A stretch of 64,000 nt of DNA from Galbibacter sp. BG1. GTDB lineage: Bacteria; Bacteroidota; Bacteroidia; Flavobacteriales; Flavobacteriaceae. Made by a program: the position numbers and the translations under genes. Shown piece after piece: positions 16,816 to 27,018 of the stretch. Numbering within the stretch: the first letter of the stretch is position 1; the number at the start of each line of letters is the position of its first letter. Where the stretch lies: assembly GCF_013391805.1 (NCBI RefSeq), contig NZ_CP058364.1, positions 930,501-994,500 on the forward strand. Reading direction: 5' to 3'. The notes under the pieces were generated by a model. It did no database searches. It was given only the letters and a program-made list of their open reading frames with translations, and was not told where the DNA came from.

Positions 16816-19800
16816 ATGAAAAAATTTACTACTGCTTCAAGATTGTGTTTTGGGATTATTTTCATCTTTTTGTTTAACGCAAAGATTAATTCCCAAACGA
16901 AGGTTTTTGCAACTTCCATCGTTAGCGAAAATCGTACCGAAAATTCAAGTAATGCCAAAGATGGTAATTTAGCAACCAAGGCAAAAATAAATGCCAGTTC
17001 TGGCTTAGCCTTGGGTATTGGCGCCTATTCCGGGCATATTGAACTGCAATATCCGGCTGTAGTTCCAGCAAATACCACCTCTTATATAAAAATAGACACA
17101 GAAACCAACATTCTACCCGCTTTATTGGGAGGTACGTTGGGAGGATTACTATCAGATGTCCTTGGGATCGTTTTAATAGGAAATCAAGAATTTACCGTAC
17201 AAGCGCTTAATGGCGAAAATCCCGTTCTTACAGGACGTTCTGAAACAGATAATGATTTTTCCAGTGGACGGCTTAGAGTCGTAATAGATGCAGCGGGCAA
17301 CTATTACATCGCTATTACTCCAGGTCAAAATTACAATCGTATTCGGTTAACCAATCGTTTAGGATCTTTAGTTGGATTGGGAAACACCAAATCTCTGGGA
17401 CTTTATGGGGCGTATTACACCTCCAATCCTGCCGAATGCGGGGATCCTGCTTTCACCTCCTATGATGGGGGTGGTTTAACGCTTGCCATAATAAATGACG
17501 GCGGCGGCGTTCGAAATCCTAAACACGCCATAGACAGCAATCCAAATAATTTTTCCGAACTTAATTTAGGGAGATTAGGCTTAGGTGTTTTGGGGTCTAT
17601 TCAACAATCCATTTATTTTGAAGGCTCCGGAAACGCTACCGATAGCTATAGTATCAAGCTAAGGCTCTCCCCCGCACTAGTTGCCTTGGGAGCCCTCGAC
17701 AACGTAAACATCATTGCAAGCAATAAGGGACAAGTAGTACAGAGCATTCCATTTACCAGTTTGTTAAATGCAGAAATCCTTTCGCTCATTCAAATAAGGG
17801 CGAACCAAAACCTACCAACCACAGTACCTTTTCGTCCCGGTGTTCCGGTAGATAGAATTACGGTACGATATTCATCCTTACTGAATGTGGAAATCGGACA
17901 AAGTTTAGATCTTTTTGGAGTAACAAGAACACCTGCGCTCCCAATTGTAAATGCCAATTCCATCAATAAACAAGTATGTACAGGAGAAACCGCAGCTTTA
18001 ATTGCTACCAGCAATCCCAATAACCTTGAATTAAGATGGTACGATGCTCCAGAAGAAGGTAATTTACTAACCACTATTGGCTCTGGAGAAACTTTCACCA
18101 CTCCATCAATTACTGAAAATACCGTCTATTACGTTGCAACTGCCAAAGTGGGATGTCCTACAGAATCTGCTCGCGTAGCAGTGAACGTGACCGCTATAAA
18201 CAGACCTGTGGGAGCAGATATTTCCATCTATGGGGCAGAAGACGATAGTTGCGAGGGAAGTACCATTACATTGACTCCTTCCAGCACCATCGACGGAAGT
18301 TTCGCTTGGTACTTCGATCCCGATAAAGCATCCCCAATTACTGATGGTCTAACCCAGGACAATGCCACTTATAACATCAATGAAGATGGCGTTCTAAGCA
18401 TTACTGGATTAACCGCAAGTGAAACCCCTATTAATTATTACACAAGCATTGCCAGCACAACTACAGGATGCGAAAATACATCTGGAAATCTTGCTGAAAC
18501 TACAGTAAGCGTTATTTCGAATGATCTTAATCCCTCCATAGCTTTTGACGGAAATATTACTGGAGACAATATTATAAATAAGGCAGAGTCCGAATTGGAA
18601 ATTATTATTTCTGGAACCGTTTCAGGAGATGCCATGGCTGGCGATACCATAACTCTTACTGCAAACGGGATGGACTATACGGGTTCGGTTGCCTCCGATT
18701 TAACTTTCAACATTTCCGTAGAGGGAAATGCACTTGTTACCGATCAAGATTTAACTCTGGAAGTTTCGGTGACTACCAGCAATGGAACCTGCGAAACTTC
18801 AGCAACAGATTTACTAACTTATTCTGTAGATATCACAACACCAACCATCCCAACTGTTAATGCGCAAAGCACTAACGACACCACTCCAATAATCACTGGG
18901 ACGGCATCTTCCGAAGATAATATTTCAATTGTAGTAAATGGAATCACATATACCGAAGGCGATGGAATCCTTACCGATAATGGAGACAACACATGGGCTT
19001 TGCAAATCCCGGATGGCGATGCGCTAACAGAAGGTATTTATGATGTGGTCGCTACTGCTACAGACGATGCAGGTAATACGGCTAACGATACCACTACAGA
19101 CGAATTGAATATCGATCTAACCGATCCTGAAATCCCGACAGTAGTTCCCGTAACCACCAACAGCAATACTCCCAGTATTTCTGGTACTGCGGCTTCAGAA
19201 GATGAGCTTACTGTTGAAGTAAACGGAATAACTTATAGCGAAGGAGACGGGAATTTAACAGATAATGGGGATGATACGTGGACACTACAAATCCCAGACA
19301 CAAACACCTTGCCGGATGGCACTTACGATGTAGTCGCCACCGCTACCGATGATGCAGGAAATAGCGCCACAGATACGACTACAGACGAGCTTACCATAAA
19401 CGCATCAGCTCCCAATACACCTACCGTAGATTTTCTAACAACCACAGATACCACCCCTACCATAACTGGAACGGCAGATTCGGTAAATGATCTCACTGTG
19501 GAAGTGAATGCAATTGTTTATACAGAAGGTGATGGCAATTTAACTGATAATGGCGATGATACATGGACTTTACAAATACCAACGGGAAGCGAACTTCCAG
19601 ACGGTGTTTACGATGTAGAAGCAACGCTAACAAATGGTGCAATAAGCGCTAATGATGCCACGGTAAATGAATTAATAATAGATACTATACCTCCAAATAA
19701 CCCAACCGTAAATACGTTGGCCACCAACGATACTACTCCGGAAATTACGGGAACAGCTACCTCTAAAGATGCCCTAACCGTGGAAATAAATGGCGTTACC

Positions 19801-22800
19801 TATACCGAAGGAGATGGAAATTTAACCGATAATGGAGGTGGTACATGGACTTTGCAAATCCCCAACGGAAACGAACTGCCAGACGACACCTATGACGTAG
19901 TGGCCACCGCTACCGATGCCGCTGGAAATTCATCCAACGACACAACCACAGATGAAGTCTCTATTAGTACCTCTCTTCCGGATATCCCTTCCGTAGATCC
20001 ACAGATTACTTCAGATAATACCCCAACTATTACGGGAACCGCTAATTCGGTAGACAACCTTACCGTTTCGCTAAACGGCATAACCTATACCGAAGGCGAC
20101 GGCAACCTTACCGATAATGGAAATGATACATGGACTTTGCAAATTCCAGAGAGCGATGTGCTACCAGATAACACCTACGATGTAGTAGTGGAAGTTACAG
20201 ATGATTTTGGAAACAACAACAACGACACCACCACAGATGAAGTTACCATAGACACCACCACACCGGTAATTCCAACAGTAAACCAAATGATGACCAATGA
20301 TACCACACCCGCAATAACAGGAACGGCAGATTCTGCAGATGATTTGAGTATTGAAGTGGATGGTGTAACCTATACTGAAGGCGATGGAAATTTAATGGAT
20401 AACACAGACAATACATGGACACTACAAATTCCAAATAGCAATGAATTAACAGATGGCACTTACGATGTTGCCGTTACGGCCACCGACGGAGCCGGCAATA
20501 CTGCCCAAGATGCCACTATTGATGAAGTAACCATAAATTCGTCTTTGCCAGACAATCCAACCGTAAACAACTTAGACACAAACGACGTCACTCCAATGAT
20601 AACGGGTACTGCCATGTCTCAAGACGATCTTTCTGTTGCGGTAAATGGAATCACATATTTAGAAGTCGATGGCAACCTTACCGACAACGGGGATAATACA
20701 TGGAGTCTTCAAATTCCAGAGAGCGATAAGTTGCAAGATGGCGTTTACGATGTAGTGGCCATTGCCACCGATAATGCCGGCAATACTTCTAGAGACACCA
20801 CCACAGACGAATTAACAATTAGCAATACTTTACCTAATAGACCAATGGTTAATTGGCTAACCACAGCCGATACTACTCCAATGATAACGGGTACGGCAGA
20901 TTCCAACTACGAGCTTTCTGTTACCGTAAATGGAGTTAGCTATATCGAAGGCGACGGTAACCTTACCGATAATGGAGACGACACATGGAGTCTTCAAATT
21001 CCAGATAATCAAATGCTTTCAGATGGATTTTATGATGTTAAAGCGATAGTGACCGATAAATTTGGCAACACCAATACCGACAACACACTTAATGAATTGA
21101 TTATCGATACGGTATCGCCCACGGCACCTACGGTAAATAATCTAGTAACGAACGACCCGACACCAATCATTACAGGAACGGCAGATTCAGAGGATGAATT
21201 GAGCGTTATGATAAATGGGGTTACCTATCTAGAAGGAGACGGAAGATTGATCGATAATAGCGATGACACATGGACCTTACAGATCCCGAATGCAAATGCG
21301 CTTCCAGACAATGTGTATGATGTGGTTGCCGCCGCAATGGATCCTGCGGGAAATACAACTGCAGACAACACCACAGACGAAATTACTATTGATTCTGCCT
21401 TACCAAACACTCCCATGGTAAACCAACTCACTACTAAAGATCCCACTCCTATAATAACAGGAACTGCAGATAGCGAGGATAACTTAACAGTGGAGGTAAA
21501 TGGTATTACCTATTTCGAAGGGGATGGAAACTTAACGGACAATGGAGATGATACCTGGACATTACAAGTTCCAGACGCAAATGAATTACCAAATGGTGTT
21601 TACGATATAGTAGCTATTGCTACCGATGATGCGAACAACACCGCAACAGACAACACTATAGATGAGCTTACTATCGACACTACATTGGACGGGGAACTTA
21701 CCATGCCAACAGTGAACAAACTTGTTACGGATGACAAAACACCTACCATAACAGGAACAGCCTCTTCAGAAAATGAGCTTACGGTAAAGGTTGATGGAAT
21801 GACTTATGCTGAAGGAGCTGGAAGTTTGGTTGACAATGGCGACGATACTTGGTGGCTCACCATACCTAGCAGCAGGGCTCTTGACATTGGAACCTACAAT
21901 GTGGTCGCTACCATTATGACGAGTAGCGGAACTACCGTAACAGATATCACTACTAACGAACTTACAATCTTATCAATTAGTGATAATGCTCCTCCAACCA
22001 CACCAACGGTAGTAGAAGTTGTTAGTAACGACCCCACACCAGAAATTATAGGAACAGCCGACTCTAATGATACTCTTACAGTTGAAGTAGATGGAAATAT
22101 TTATACGGAAGGGGATGGCGATTTATCTGATAATGGGGACGACACATGGACATTGCAAATTCCAACGGAAGACGAACTTCAAGAAGGTGTTTACGACGTA
22201 ATTGTAACCGTAATCAACGATCAAGGAGAAACCGCTACCGACAATACCACGGATGAATTAACAATAGAGAATATTCCTGTTTCTGATATTACCATCACGA
22301 AAACCGTAGATAATATGACTCCTTTGGTTGGTGAGATAATAGAGTTCATCGTAACAGTTTCCAATACAGGGGAAACAGAATTCAAAGATGTTATTATAGA
22401 CGAGGTTATTGCCTCCGGATTTAGCTTCCAGCAACATACACTTTCTACTGGAACCTACTTTTCTGGAAGCGGCGTTTGGAATATTGATGTGTTGGCAGCC
22501 AACGAAACGGCCACTTTAACTATAAAGGTAAAAGTAAATCCTACTGGCAACCGTACCAATATTGCTACTATTAGCGCTACTACACCTATGGATGATAACT
22601 TGGATAACAATGAAGCGGAAGTAAATATAGAACTGAGCTGCTTAACGGTGTTTAATGAATTTACACCCAATAACGACGGGCATAACGATTATTTCCGGAT
22701 TGAATGCATAGAAAAGTACCCTAACAGCGTACTCAAAATTTTTAATAGGTACGGAAATAAAGTTTATGAAACAAAAGGGTATCAAAACGATTGGACAGGA

Positions 22801-22923
22801 ATTGCCAATGTGAACGGAGCTGTGAGCAGGGATAAAAAATTACCTGCCGGCGTCTATTTCTATTCCCTCAAGATAGATGAATTGGGAGAAGACAAATCGG
22901 GATGGTTATACATCGCCAAATAA
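16816..22923 (+). CDS. Giant Ig-repeat surface adhesin with T9SS type-B sorting domain
   Basis: 2035 residues. A signal peptide (1-26, ending KINSQT) is followed by a ~350-residue N-terminal region unlike known domains, then an Ig-like segment (about 372-460, VCTGETAAL...LRWYDAP). Twelve tandem Ig-like repeats of about 95 residues follow (about 675-1820; core pattern TPxITGTADS...YTEGDGNLTDNGDDTWTLQIP). Then come a DUF11 domain (about 1825-1935) and the gliding-motility-type C-terminal domain (about 1942-2035, starting CLTVFNEFTPNNDGHND). That last domain directs secretion through T9SS and surface attachment with PorP/SprF help. PorP/SprF and OmpA genes follow at once, the usual SprB-like arrangement. 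Likely function is adhesion or gliding on surfaces; ligand unknown. Confidence 0.92.
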   Translation: MKKFTTASRLCFGIIFIFLFNAKINSQTKVFATSIVSENRTENSSNAKDGNLATKAKINASSGLALGIGAYSGHIELQYPAVVPANTTSYIKIDTETNILPALLGGTLGGLLSDVLGIVLIGNQEFTVQALNGENPVLTGRSETDNDFSSGRLRVVIDAAGNYYIAITPGQNYNRIRLTNRLGSLVGLGNTKSLGLYGAYYTSNPAECGDPAFTSYDGGGLTLAIINDGGGVRNPKHAIDSNPNNFSELNLGRLGLGVLGSIQQSIYFEGSGNATDSYSIKLRLSPALVALGALDNVNIIASNKGQVVQSIPFTSLLNAEILSLIQIRANQNLPTTVPFRPGVPVDRITVRYSSLLNVEIGQSLDLFGVTRTPALPIVNANSINKQVCTGETAALIATSNPNNLELRWYDAPEEGNLLTTIGSGETFTTPSITENTVYYVATAKVGCPTESARVAVNVTAINRPVGADISIYGAEDDSCEGSTITLTPSSTIDGSFAWYFDPDKASPITDGLTQDNATYNINEDGVLSITGLTASETPINYYTSIASTTTGCENTSGNLAETTVSVISNDLNPSIAFDGNITGDNIINKAESELEIIISGTVSGDAMAGDTITLTANGMDYTGSVASDLTFNISVEGNALVTDQDLTLEVSVTTSNGTCETSATDLLTYSVDITTPTIPTVNAQSTNDTTPIITGTASSEDNISIVVNGITYTEGDGILTDNGDNTWALQIPDGDALTEGIYDVVATATDDAGNTANDTTTDELNIDLTDPEIPTVVPVTTNSNTPSISGTAASEDELTVEVNGITYSEGDGNLTDNGDDTWTLQIPDTNTLPDGTYDVVATATDDAGNSATDTTTDELTINASAPNTPTVDFLTTTDTTPTITGTADSVNDLTVEVNAIVYTEGDGNLTDNGDDTWTLQIPTGSELPDGVYDVEATLTNGAISANDATVNELIIDTIPPNNPTVNTLATNDTTPEITGTATSKDALTVEINGVTYTEGDGNLTDNGGGTWTLQIPNGNELPDDTYDVVATATDAAGNSSNDTTTDEVSISTSLPDIPSVDPQITSDNTPTITGTANSVDNLTVSLNGITYTEGDGNLTDNGNDTWTLQIPESDVLPDNTYDVVVEVTDDFGNNNNDTTTDEVTIDTTTPVIPTVNQMMTNDTTPAITGTADSADDLSIEVDGVTYTEGDGNLMDNTDNTWTLQIPNSNELTDGTYDVAVTATDGAGNTAQDATIDEVTINSSLPDNPTVNNLDTNDVTPMITGTAMSQDDLSVAVNGITYLEVDGNLTDNGDNTWSLQIPESDKLQDGVYDVVAIATDNAGNTSRDTTTDELTISNTLPNRPMVNWLTTADTTPMITGTADSNYELSVTVNGVSYIEGDGNLTDNGDDTWSLQIPDNQMLSDGFYDVKAIVTDKFGNTNTDNTLNELIIDTVSPTAPTVNNLVTNDPTPIITGTADSEDELSVMINGVTYLEGDGRLIDNSDDTWTLQIPNANALPDNVYDVVAAAMDPAGNTTADNTTDEITIDSALPNTPMVNQLTTKDPTPIITGTADSEDNLTVEVNGITYFEGDGNLTDNGDDTWTLQVPDANELPNGVYDIVAIATDDANNTATDNTIDELTIDTTLDGELTMPTVNKLVTDDKTPTITGTASSENELTVKVDGMTYAEGAGSLVDNGDDTWWLTIPSSRALDIGTYNVVATIMTSSGTTVTDITTNELTILSISDNAPPTTPTVVEVVSNDPTPEIIGTADSNDTLTVEVDGNIYTEGDGDLSDNGDDTWTLQIPTEDELQEGVYDVIVTVINDQGETATDNTTDELTIENIPVSDITITKTVDNMTPLVGEIIEFIVTVSNTGETEFKDVIIDEVIASGFSFQQHTLSTGTYFSGSGVWNIDVLAANETATLTIKVKVNPTGNRTNIATISATTPMDDNLDNNEAEVNIELSCLTVFNEFTPNNDGHNDYFRIECIEKYPNSVLKIFNRYGNKVYETKGYQNDWTGIANVNGAVSRDKKLPAGVYFYSLKIDELGEDKSGWLYIAK
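18838..22275 (+). repeat. Twelve tandem ~285-bp coding repeats in the adhesin
   Basis: Each unit encodes one ~95-residue Ig-like domain ending in a TTTDELTID-like linker. Units have diverged but keep long shared stretches around GGNLTDNGDDTW-type segments, so copy number can change by recombination. Two units (the 11th and 12th) carry short extra linkers. Confidence 0.88.
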
Positions 22924-22977
22924 TTAAGCACTATGTATGCAGTAGCAATCAATCGTAACCTTAATAACAAAATTTTT

Positions 22978-23901
22978 ATGAAAACTTCAACTCAACATAA
23001 AGCAATTATCGTAGCCATTCTAGGTGCCTTTTTTAGCATCTCGGTAACGGCACAGCAACAGCCACAATTTACGCAGTACATGTACAATACACTTACCTTA
23101 AACTCAGGTTATGCCGGCGCCAATCGTTTGGAGGTGGGGCTCATTCATCGATCTCAATGGGTTGGGATCGATGGGGCGCCTTCCACACAATCGCTTACTG
23201 TAGGGGGAAAAGTAGGCAATCGTATTGGTGTTGGCCTAACTGCAATAAACGATAATATAGGGCCATCAAACCAATTGGATATAAATGGGGTGTTCTCCTA
23301 TAACATCCAACTTAATTATAATACCTATCTGTCTTTTGGAATGAATGCAGGTATTGATATTTTAAATGTAGATTGGTCTGAAGGTCGGTATGCAGACACC
23401 CAAGATCCTATCTTGGCAAACAACATAAACAACGTAAGGCCCATTATTGGAGCAGGGGCATATCTCTATAGCGACCGATGGTATGCAGGTATATCTACCC
23501 CGAATTTTATAAAAACTGAAACCTATGATGATGATGAAGAACTGGTAATAGATGAGACTACTCAATTTTACCTCATGGCGGGTTATGTTTTTCCCATTTC
23601 CCCAGGGTTTATGCTAAAACCCACCACATTGGTTAAATATACCGAGGGAGCTCCCGTTACTGTAGATGTATCTTTAAACGCCCTTTTGCAGGAAAAGTTT
23701 ACTGTTGGAATGGCCTATCGCTTTAACGATGCCGTTAGTTTTTTACTAGGTTTCCAAATTACAGATAACTTCTACGCAGGTTATGCTTATGATTATGCTA
23801 CTACAGAACTCACAAAGTATAACGATGGTTCCCATGAAATCATTTTAAGATATACTCTGCCCAATTTAAACAAAAGAGCAAAATCACCTAGATTCTTCTA
23901 A
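22978..23901 (+). CDS. PorP/SprF family type IX secretion membrane protein
   Basis: 307 residues from ATG 22978, which gives a clean signal peptide (FFSISVTAQQQPQFTQYMYN). An ATG at 22933 in the same frame would add 15 polar residues before the signal and is less likely. The start of the mature protein, QFTQYMYNTLTLNSGYAGA, is the hallmark of the PorP/SprF family. The remainder alternates beta-strand-like segments and ends in an aromatic residue (SPRFF), as outer-membrane barrels do. Members help type-B cargo such as SprB reach or stay on the surface. The gene lies just after the type-B adhesin and 19 bp before the OmpA-like gene, so the three form a cargo-specific unit. Confidence 0.93.
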   Translation: MKTSTQHKAIIVAILGAFFSISVTAQQQPQFTQYMYNTLTLNSGYAGANRLEVGLIHRSQWVGIDGAPSTQSLTVGGKVGNRIGVGLTAINDNIGPSNQLDINGVFSYNIQLNYNTYLSFGMNAGIDILNVDWSEGRYADTQDPILANNINNVRPIIGAGAYLYSDRWYAGISTPNFIKTETYDDDEELVIDETTQFYLMAGYVFPISPGFMLKPTTLVKYTEGAPVTVDVSLNALLQEKFTVGMAYRFNDAVSFLLGFQITDNFYAGYAYDYATTELTKYNDGSHEIILRYTLPNLNKRAKSPRFF

Positions 23902-23920
23902 CCTAATACCAACTACTTCG

Positions 23921-25855
23921 ATGAAAACAACCACCATTCTAATAGCCTTTGCTTTATTCTCTTCTTCCCTATTCGCACAAAAAAGCACGTGGAAGGCCGA
24001 AGAATTATTCACCAATTATCATTTTGAAGAAGCTGCCCAGCAGTACAAAAAAGTCATAGAAAACAATAAAAGGCTCAAACCGGAAGAATTGGAACGCTTG
24101 GCCGACAGCTATTTCAATATTAACGACTATAAAAACGCCTTTATATGGTATGAAAAACTGTACGATCTCGAAAAAAAGCACATCAAAGAAAGTACTTTTA
24201 TTAAATACATACAGTCTGCTAAATCGAATAGAAAATACGATAAAGCAAACGAATTGATAAAAGAATATTATGCCGGAGATTATGCACGCATAGCGGCTAT
24301 TACAAAACAAAAGAGACACCTAGACGAGGTCAAGGTATCAGATTCGTTGTATAAAATAAGAAATGCTTCAATTAACAGTCCGATGTCGGATTTTGCACCG
24401 ATGTACTTTAAGGATTACTTAATTTTTTCTTCCGCTAGGGATACTGTAGTTTCTAAGGATAAAATCTACCCCTGGAATAATCAGCCCTATCTGGATTTTT
24501 ATATTTCAGAAAGAAACAAGAGCAATGGAGAGCTTAAAGAAGCTACAAAATTCAGCTTAAGCGAAAAAAGCAATTTTCATGATGCCACTATCGCTTTTAG
24601 TAAAGATTATAAGTTCGTTTACTTTACAAGCAATTACAACAGTAAAAATAGATTGAAAACCAATAAAGACGGAGTTTCCAATCTAGAAATTTTAAAGGGT
24701 TATGTTACTGGGGAAACCATTACCAATATCGAGCCATTAGAATTTAATAGAATGAAATATTCCTGTGGACATCCCGCTATTTCTTCGGACGGAAAATATC
24801 TATATTTCGCTTCGAATATGCCAGGCGGCTATGGAGAGTCCGATCTCTATGTGGCCGAAATCTATGAAGATGGCTCCACCGGGGAGCCGGTAAATTTAGG
24901 GCCGACAATTAATACCGCTGGAAGGGAAATGTTCCCTTTTGTAGCAGATAGCACTTTGTATTTCTCTTCGGATGCGCATTACGGACTGGGAGGAATGGAT
25001 GTTTTCCAAAGTAAAATTATATCCAAAACCAGTTATGAAACCCCTTTAAATATGGGGCCTACGCTTAACGGAAACATGGACGATTTCAGTTTTATCTACA
25101 ATCCGAAAGACCGTACGGGTTATTTTGCTTCCAACAGGAGCATGGGTAAAGGCGACGACGATATTTACTACTTTAAAAAGCGTGACCCGCTAATGCATCA
25201 ATTGTTTTCGGGTTATGTGTACGATTCAAAAACAAAAGAGCCTTTGCCTGAAACCAATATTGAGGTGAGGGACATTCTTTTGGATTCGGTGACGCAAACC
25301 TTCAAAACCGATGAAGATGGGTATTATGAGGTAAAGCTTCCTTTTAAAAACGAACGGGAGTTGTACTTTTCAAAAACCAATTACACGTCCAAATCCCTTA
25401 TTGCGCAGACTACGGAAAATCATTCTGAAGCACTTACAGAAAACGATGTGTATTTAACTTCCTTAGAAAGTTTAACCGTAAAAGAAGGGGATAAGGTAAA
25501 AATAGATGTTGATCCTATTTACTTTGAATTGGACAAAGCAGAAATTACCCCACAGGCACAAATTGCGTTAGAAAAAGTATTGTATGTAATGAAGGAATTC
25601 CCAACGCTTACCATCATGATAGAATCGCACACCGATTCTAGGGGATCTGATAGTTATAATATGAAACTTTCCAACGCCCGGGCAGAAAATACCAAACGTT
25701 ACCTGATTGCCAGCGGAATAGACGCTAGAAGAATTGAAGGTGCCAGAGGCTTCGGGGAAACAAGGTTGCTAAACCACTGTTCTAACGGTGTAAAATGTAC
25801 GGAAGAAGAACACTCATTAAATAGGCGATCTAATTTTATTATTGTTGAAGAGTGA
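23921..25855 (+). CDS. OmpA-family protein with TPR-like and PD40 domains
   Basis: 644 residues with an N-terminal signal (SSSLFAQ). Residues about 25-120 form TPR-like helices (EELFTNYHFEEAAQQYKK). Residues about 150-425 hold several PD40/beta-propeller strands (for example YLYFASNMPGGYGESDLYV and PFVADSTLYFSSD). A CarboxypepD_reg-like domain follows (about 430-510, SGYVYDSKTKEPLPETNIEV). The C-terminus is a peptidoglycan-binding OmpA domain (about 526-644, with ESHTDSRGSDSYN and SNARAENTKRYL). This architecture regularly accompanies PorP/SprF and type-B adhesins, where it probably anchors the surface complex to peptidoglycan. A terminator follows. The role is inferred from family context; domain calls are firm. 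Confidence 0.92.
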   Translation: MKTTTILIAFALFSSSLFAQKSTWKAEELFTNYHFEEAAQQYKKVIENNKRLKPEELERLADSYFNINDYKNAFIWYEKLYDLEKKHIKESTFIKYIQSAKSNRKYDKANELIKEYYAGDYARIAAITKQKRHLDEVKVSDSLYKIRNASINSPMSDFAPMYFKDYLIFSSARDTVVSKDKIYPWNNQPYLDFYISERNKSNGELKEATKFSLSEKSNFHDATIAFSKDYKFVYFTSNYNSKNRLKTNKDGVSNLEILKGYVTGETITNIEPLEFNRMKYSCGHPAISSDGKYLYFASNMPGGYGESDLYVAEIYEDGSTGEPVNLGPTINTAGREMFPFVADSTLYFSSDAHYGLGGMDVFQSKIISKTSYETPLNMGPTLNGNMDDFSFIYNPKDRTGYFASNRSMGKGDDDIYYFKKRDPLMHQLFSGYVYDSKTKEPLPETNIEVRDILLDSVTQTFKTDEDGYYEVKLPFKNERELYFSKTNYTSKSLIAQTTENHSEALTENDVYLTSLESLTVKEGDKVKIDVDPIYFELDKAEITPQAQIALEKVLYVMKEFPTLTIMIESHTDSRGSDSYNMKLSNARAENTKRYLIASGIDARRIEGARGFGETRLLNHCSNGVKCTEEEHSLNRRSNFIIVEE

Positions 25856-25881
25856 TGTTGGTTAAGCTTTTTCAACGTTTT

Positions 25882-25911
25882 AAGTCCTCATGTTCGCATG
25901 GGGGCTTTTTT
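25882..25911 (+). terminator. Rho-independent terminator of the adhesin operon
   Basis: A stem from 25882 to 25892 pairs with 25897 to 25907 around a TTCG tetraloop, with G-T wobbles, then a T run. It lies 27 bp after the OmpA gene. Confidence 0.82.
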
Positions 25912-26172
25912 GTTGATTTGGTTAATTGAGGGGGTTTTAAATAAGTAAAGAAGGGAAAGAGGAAAAATTATTTTTTTGGTCTTCTGGCTTCTGGCTTCTG
26001 TCCTCCAGCTTCTAGTCTTCAACAACAGACGCCTTTGGTGAAAGTGTTAATATGTCGTTGATAGTATTCTTTCTTTATTCGATATAGAAAACAGATAATT
26101 TGGTAGATTTGAAGAGGAGCGGTAACCGCATGTTGCGGTTATATAGTAATTGTGTATAATTAAAAGTCAAAA
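25912..26172. other. Intergenic region with short CTTCTGG repeats and leader repeat copy A
   Basis: Around 25980-26020 there are degenerate CTTCTGG/CTTCTAG repeats with no coding potential. From 26046 the sequence is the first copy of a leader repeat described separately. No promoter consensus is obvious ahead of the HNH gene. Confidence 0.5.
26046..26153. repeat. Leader repeat copy A (upstream of HNH gene)
   Basis: About 108 bp, similar to 27315-27420. Shared blocks include TGTTAATAT, GTTGATAG, ATAGAAAACAGAT, ATTTGGTAGATTTG and a 3' hairpin region. The hairpin here is TAACCGCA-TGT-TGCGGTTA (26123-26141), perfect over eight base pairs. The copy ends 20 bp before the HNH start codon. Confidence 0.75.
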
Positions 26173-26901
26173 ATGAAAAATGAGTTAATAATTGGAGACC
26201 GTTTTGAAGGAGTTCTTTTAGAGACAATTAAAGGAAAAAGTTCTTCAAGACCAAGAGTAAGACCTCTTGAGTATTTTGACTTAGAAATCAGAGTGGAATT
26301 CCCTCGACATCTTCGAGAAGATAATCCATTGGGAACTCGATTCAGATCGGACGTTAAAGTATCACAAAAGACTAAAAATGGAGAACCTTGGGGTAGCCCA
26401 TATTTAGTTGCAACGGATAGCAGTATTATTAAACTTGATTATACTCCTAAAAAGTTAATTCAGGCAATAAAACTAAATACTGCAAGTGATAGAGCATATG
26501 ATTACATAGAGAAAGAGTTTAAAGTTGAACCTAAACTCATAAAGTTTTCGGAATTTAGAAAAAAAGCTTACATAAATTCAATTGAATCACCTAAATCAAA
26601 AGTAACAAATGCTTCAAGCATTCAGCGTTCGGATATTATAAAGACTTACGCACTTTCAAGAGCTAACGGGACTTGTGAGGCTTGTGATAATGACGCTCCT
26701 TTCCTCAAAAGGAATGGCCAACCATATCTTGAAGTTCATCATATTAAGGAATTAGGCAAAGGCGGTAGTGATTCTCCTAAGAATGTTGCTGCAATTTGTC
26801 CAAACTGTCATGCCCGAGTAACTCACGGTCAAGATGCTAATAAATTTAACAATGAATTGCGGTCTAAAATTTTGACAAAAGAAGAAGAACTTGAAAAGTA
26901 A
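26173..26901 (+). CDS. HNH endonuclease domain protein
   Basis: 242 residues. The C-terminal third is an HNH nuclease: zinc-type Cys pairs C168/C171 (CEACDND) and C209/C212 (CPNCH), with His189/His190 (LEVHHIKELGKGG), Asn204 and His213. The N-terminal ~110 residues (for example EYFDLEIRVEFPRH and NGEPWGSPYLVATDSS) look like a small beta-rich module I cannot assign. It could recognise modified or specific DNA, as in McrA-like restriction nucleases. No methyltransferase or other restriction subunit is adjacent, so it may be a solitary defence or mobile nuclease. It is preceded by leader repeat A and followed by a REP-like palindrome and the 21-bp repeat tract. Confidence 0.85.
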   Translation: MKNELIIGDRFEGVLLETIKGKSSSRPRVRPLEYFDLEIRVEFPRHLREDNPLGTRFRSDVKVSQKTKNGEPWGSPYLVATDSSIIKLDYTPKKLIQAIKLNTASDRAYDYIEKEFKVEPKLIKFSEFRKKAYINSIESPKSKVTNASSIQRSDIIKTYALSRANGTCEACDNDAPFLKRNGQPYLEVHHIKELGKGGSDSPKNVAAICPNCHARVTHGQDANKFNNELRSKILTKEEELEK

Positions 26902-26907
26902 TTGTAC

Positions 26908-26946
26908 CCCGCTAGCGCGAGCGTCACGCTCGTGACACTTACGAGT
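26908..26946. repeat. REP-like palindrome after the HNH gene
   Basis: GCTAGCGCGAGCGTCACGCT is followed by CGTGACACTTACGAGTAAG. Nested inverted repeats are visible: CGAGCGT/ACGCTCG (26918-26932), and alternatively GTCACG/CGTGAC (26923-26936). This GC-rich palindrome in AT-rich DNA has the style of Bacteroidota REP elements. It begins a few bases after the HNH stop. Confidence 0.65.
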
Positions 26947-27018
26947 AAGAATAAAAAAGGAATTGATTTTCCAGTTTTGGCCTCCGGCATCTGGCTTCCA
27001 GTACCCAGTAAAAAATAC

